DNA of 6,405 nucleotides, from positions 1 through 6,405 of the forward strand of contig JASBVW010000087.1 of NCBI GenBank assembly GCA_029961005.1, read 5' to 3'. This document shows, piece after piece, positions 5,526 to 6,405 of this stretch (the stretch's first letter is position 1; each line of letters starts with the position of its first letter). The DNA is from Bacillota bacterium. Its GTDB lineage: Bacteria > Bacillota > UBA5301 > JASBVW01. The position numbers and the translations under genes are program-made. The notes beneath the pieces are model-generated. The model was not told the origin of the DNA. It saw only the letters and a program-made list of their open reading frames with translations, and searched no databases.

Positions 5526-6405
5526 TTACTTGATGACCTGCGCCGCCCGTTTGAGCATCGCTTCAGGTATCTTGACCCCCATGGCCGCCGCGGCCTTGAG
5601 GTTGACCGTCAGCTCCAGGTCTTTCTGGAACTGAATCGGCATCTGAGCGGGGTCCTTCCCCTGCAGCACCTGGATGGCCATCTCCCCGGTCTGGCGCCCC
5701 AGGCGGTAGTAGTCTATGCCAAAGGTGGCCAAAGCTCCTCTCTTGACAGACTCACTCTCGCCGGCGATGACCGGGAGCTTGTGGGTCTCCGCCACCTTGA
5801 GCACCGACTCCAGGGCCGAGACCACGGTATTATCCGTGGGGACGTAGAAGGCGTCCACCCGCCCCACCAGGGACTGGGCCGCCTGATAGACGCCGCTGCT
5901 GCCGGTGACCGTGACCTCCACCACAGTCAGCCCCAGCTCCCGGGCAGCCTTGCGGGCCATCTCCACCTGCACCACCGAGTTGGTCTCGCCGGCGTTATAG
6001 ACAATGCCTACGCGCCGGGCTTGCGGAGCCACCTCTTTCACCAAGGCCAGCTGCTCCTTGACCGGGTTCATGTCTGAAGTCCCGGTGACGTTCGTACCCG
6101 GCTTCTCCAGGCTCTTGACCAGGCCAGCCGCCACGGGGTCCGTCACCGCCGTAATCAAGATGGGGATGGATCGGGTGGCGTTGGCCGCCGCCTGAGCCGT
6201 CGGCGTAGCGATGGCCAGAATGAGATCCACCTTGTCGTCGACAAACTTACGGGCGATGGTCTGGGCGATAGACATGTCGCCCTGGGCGTTCTGCAGGTCG
6301 TAGGTGACATTCTTGCCCGCCACGTACCCTTTCTCAGCCAGGGCATCGATAAAGCCCTGCCGAGCCGCGTCCAGAGCGGGATGCTCTACGATCTGCATCA
6401 CCCCG
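5526..6405 (-). CDS. ABC importer substrate-binding protein (ABC_sub_bind/COG2984, TrpX-like), N-terminus cut by window edge
   Basis: About 293 codons are visible, ending in TAA at 5528-5526. The frame stays open to the edge: a Gly codon (6404-6402) precedes the GTG at 6401, and the protein enters directly at the first strand of the fold (QIVEHPALDAARQGF). The signal peptide or lipoprotein signal therefore lies outside, and neither the GTG at 6401 nor the ATG at 6398 is the true start. Typical family stretches follow: LILAIATPTAQAAAN, TAVTDPVAAGLVKSLEKPG, then NVTGTSDMNPVKEQL, VGIVYNAGETNS, and near the end YYRLGRQTGEMAIQVLQGKD. These build a two-lobed periplasmic-binding-type fold that captures the ligand outside the cell. 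Relatives bind tryptophan in Streptococcus pneumoniae (TrpX), but others have different or unknown ligands. It leads the permease and ATPase genes. Any leader element, such as a T-box, would be beyond the edge. Confidence 0.93.
   Translation of the reverse strand, partial: GVMQIVEHPALDAARQGFIDALAEKGYVAGKNVTYDLQNAQGDMSIAQTIARKFVDDKVDLILAIATPTAQAAANATRSIPILITAVTDPVAAGLVKSLEKPGTNVTGTSDMNPVKEQLALVKEVAPQARRVGIVYNAGETNSVVQVEMARKAARELGLTVVEVTVTGSSGVYQAAQSLVGRVDAFYVPTDNTVVSALESVLKVAETHKLPVIAGESESVKRGALATFGIDYYRLGRQTGEMAIQVLQGKDPAQMPIQFQKDLELTVNLKAAAAMGVKIPEAMLKRAAQVIK

Noticed and set aside
5466..6077. Plus-strand open frame (203 codons) opposite the substrate-binding protein
   Set aside because: It is low in recognisable motifs, rich in His/Leu/Arg, and fully covered by a well-supported minus-strand gene.
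3668..6405. Functional link between the ABC importer and the cAMP cassette
   Set aside because: The operons are convergent with separate directions, and nothing in the sequence ties them beyond being adjacent.

Overview
The window looks like chromosome of a GC-rich bacterium, probably a GC-rich, possibly thermophilic clostridial Firmicute. That guess rests on the base composition, strong purine-rich Shine-Dalgarno sites, and a COG2984/COG4120/COG1101-type ABC transporter. It is inference, and the window alone does not fix the taxon. Two gene clusters face each other and meet tail to tail near position 3660. No RNA genes, CRISPR arrays or insertion sequences are visible.

Left cluster (+ strand). 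Positions 2-139 hold the last 45 codons of a truncated low-complexity protein with an Asp/Ser-rich stretch and three FGGG-type repeats. A GC-rich intergenic region (140-279) follows, with a strong hairpin and an overlapping alternative hairpin. Next come three tightly packed, overlapping genes: a membrane CHASE2 / class III adenylate cyclase (280-2109), a membrane-anchored FecR-domain protein with a charged tail (2079-2954), and a Crp/Fnr-family regulator with an intact cyclic-nucleotide pocket (preferred start 2951, end 3658). Read together they suggest a self-contained signalling cassette. The CHASE2 and FecR domains would sit outside the membrane, the cyclase would make cAMP inside, and the Crp-like protein would bind it and control transcription. 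This cassette is the most interesting content of the window.

Right cluster (- strand, read from right to left). A substrate-binding protein truncated by the window edge (6405-5526) is followed by a perfect 13-bp hairpin in a 108-bp gap. A BPD_transp_2 permease (5417-4488) and an overlapping ATPase (4510-3668) come next. This is a complete three-part importer of the type known in some Firmicutes as TrpXYZ (tryptophan or another aromatic or small ligand). The substrate cannot be fixed here.

The two clusters end 9 bp apart, and a GC-only hairpin spans that junction.
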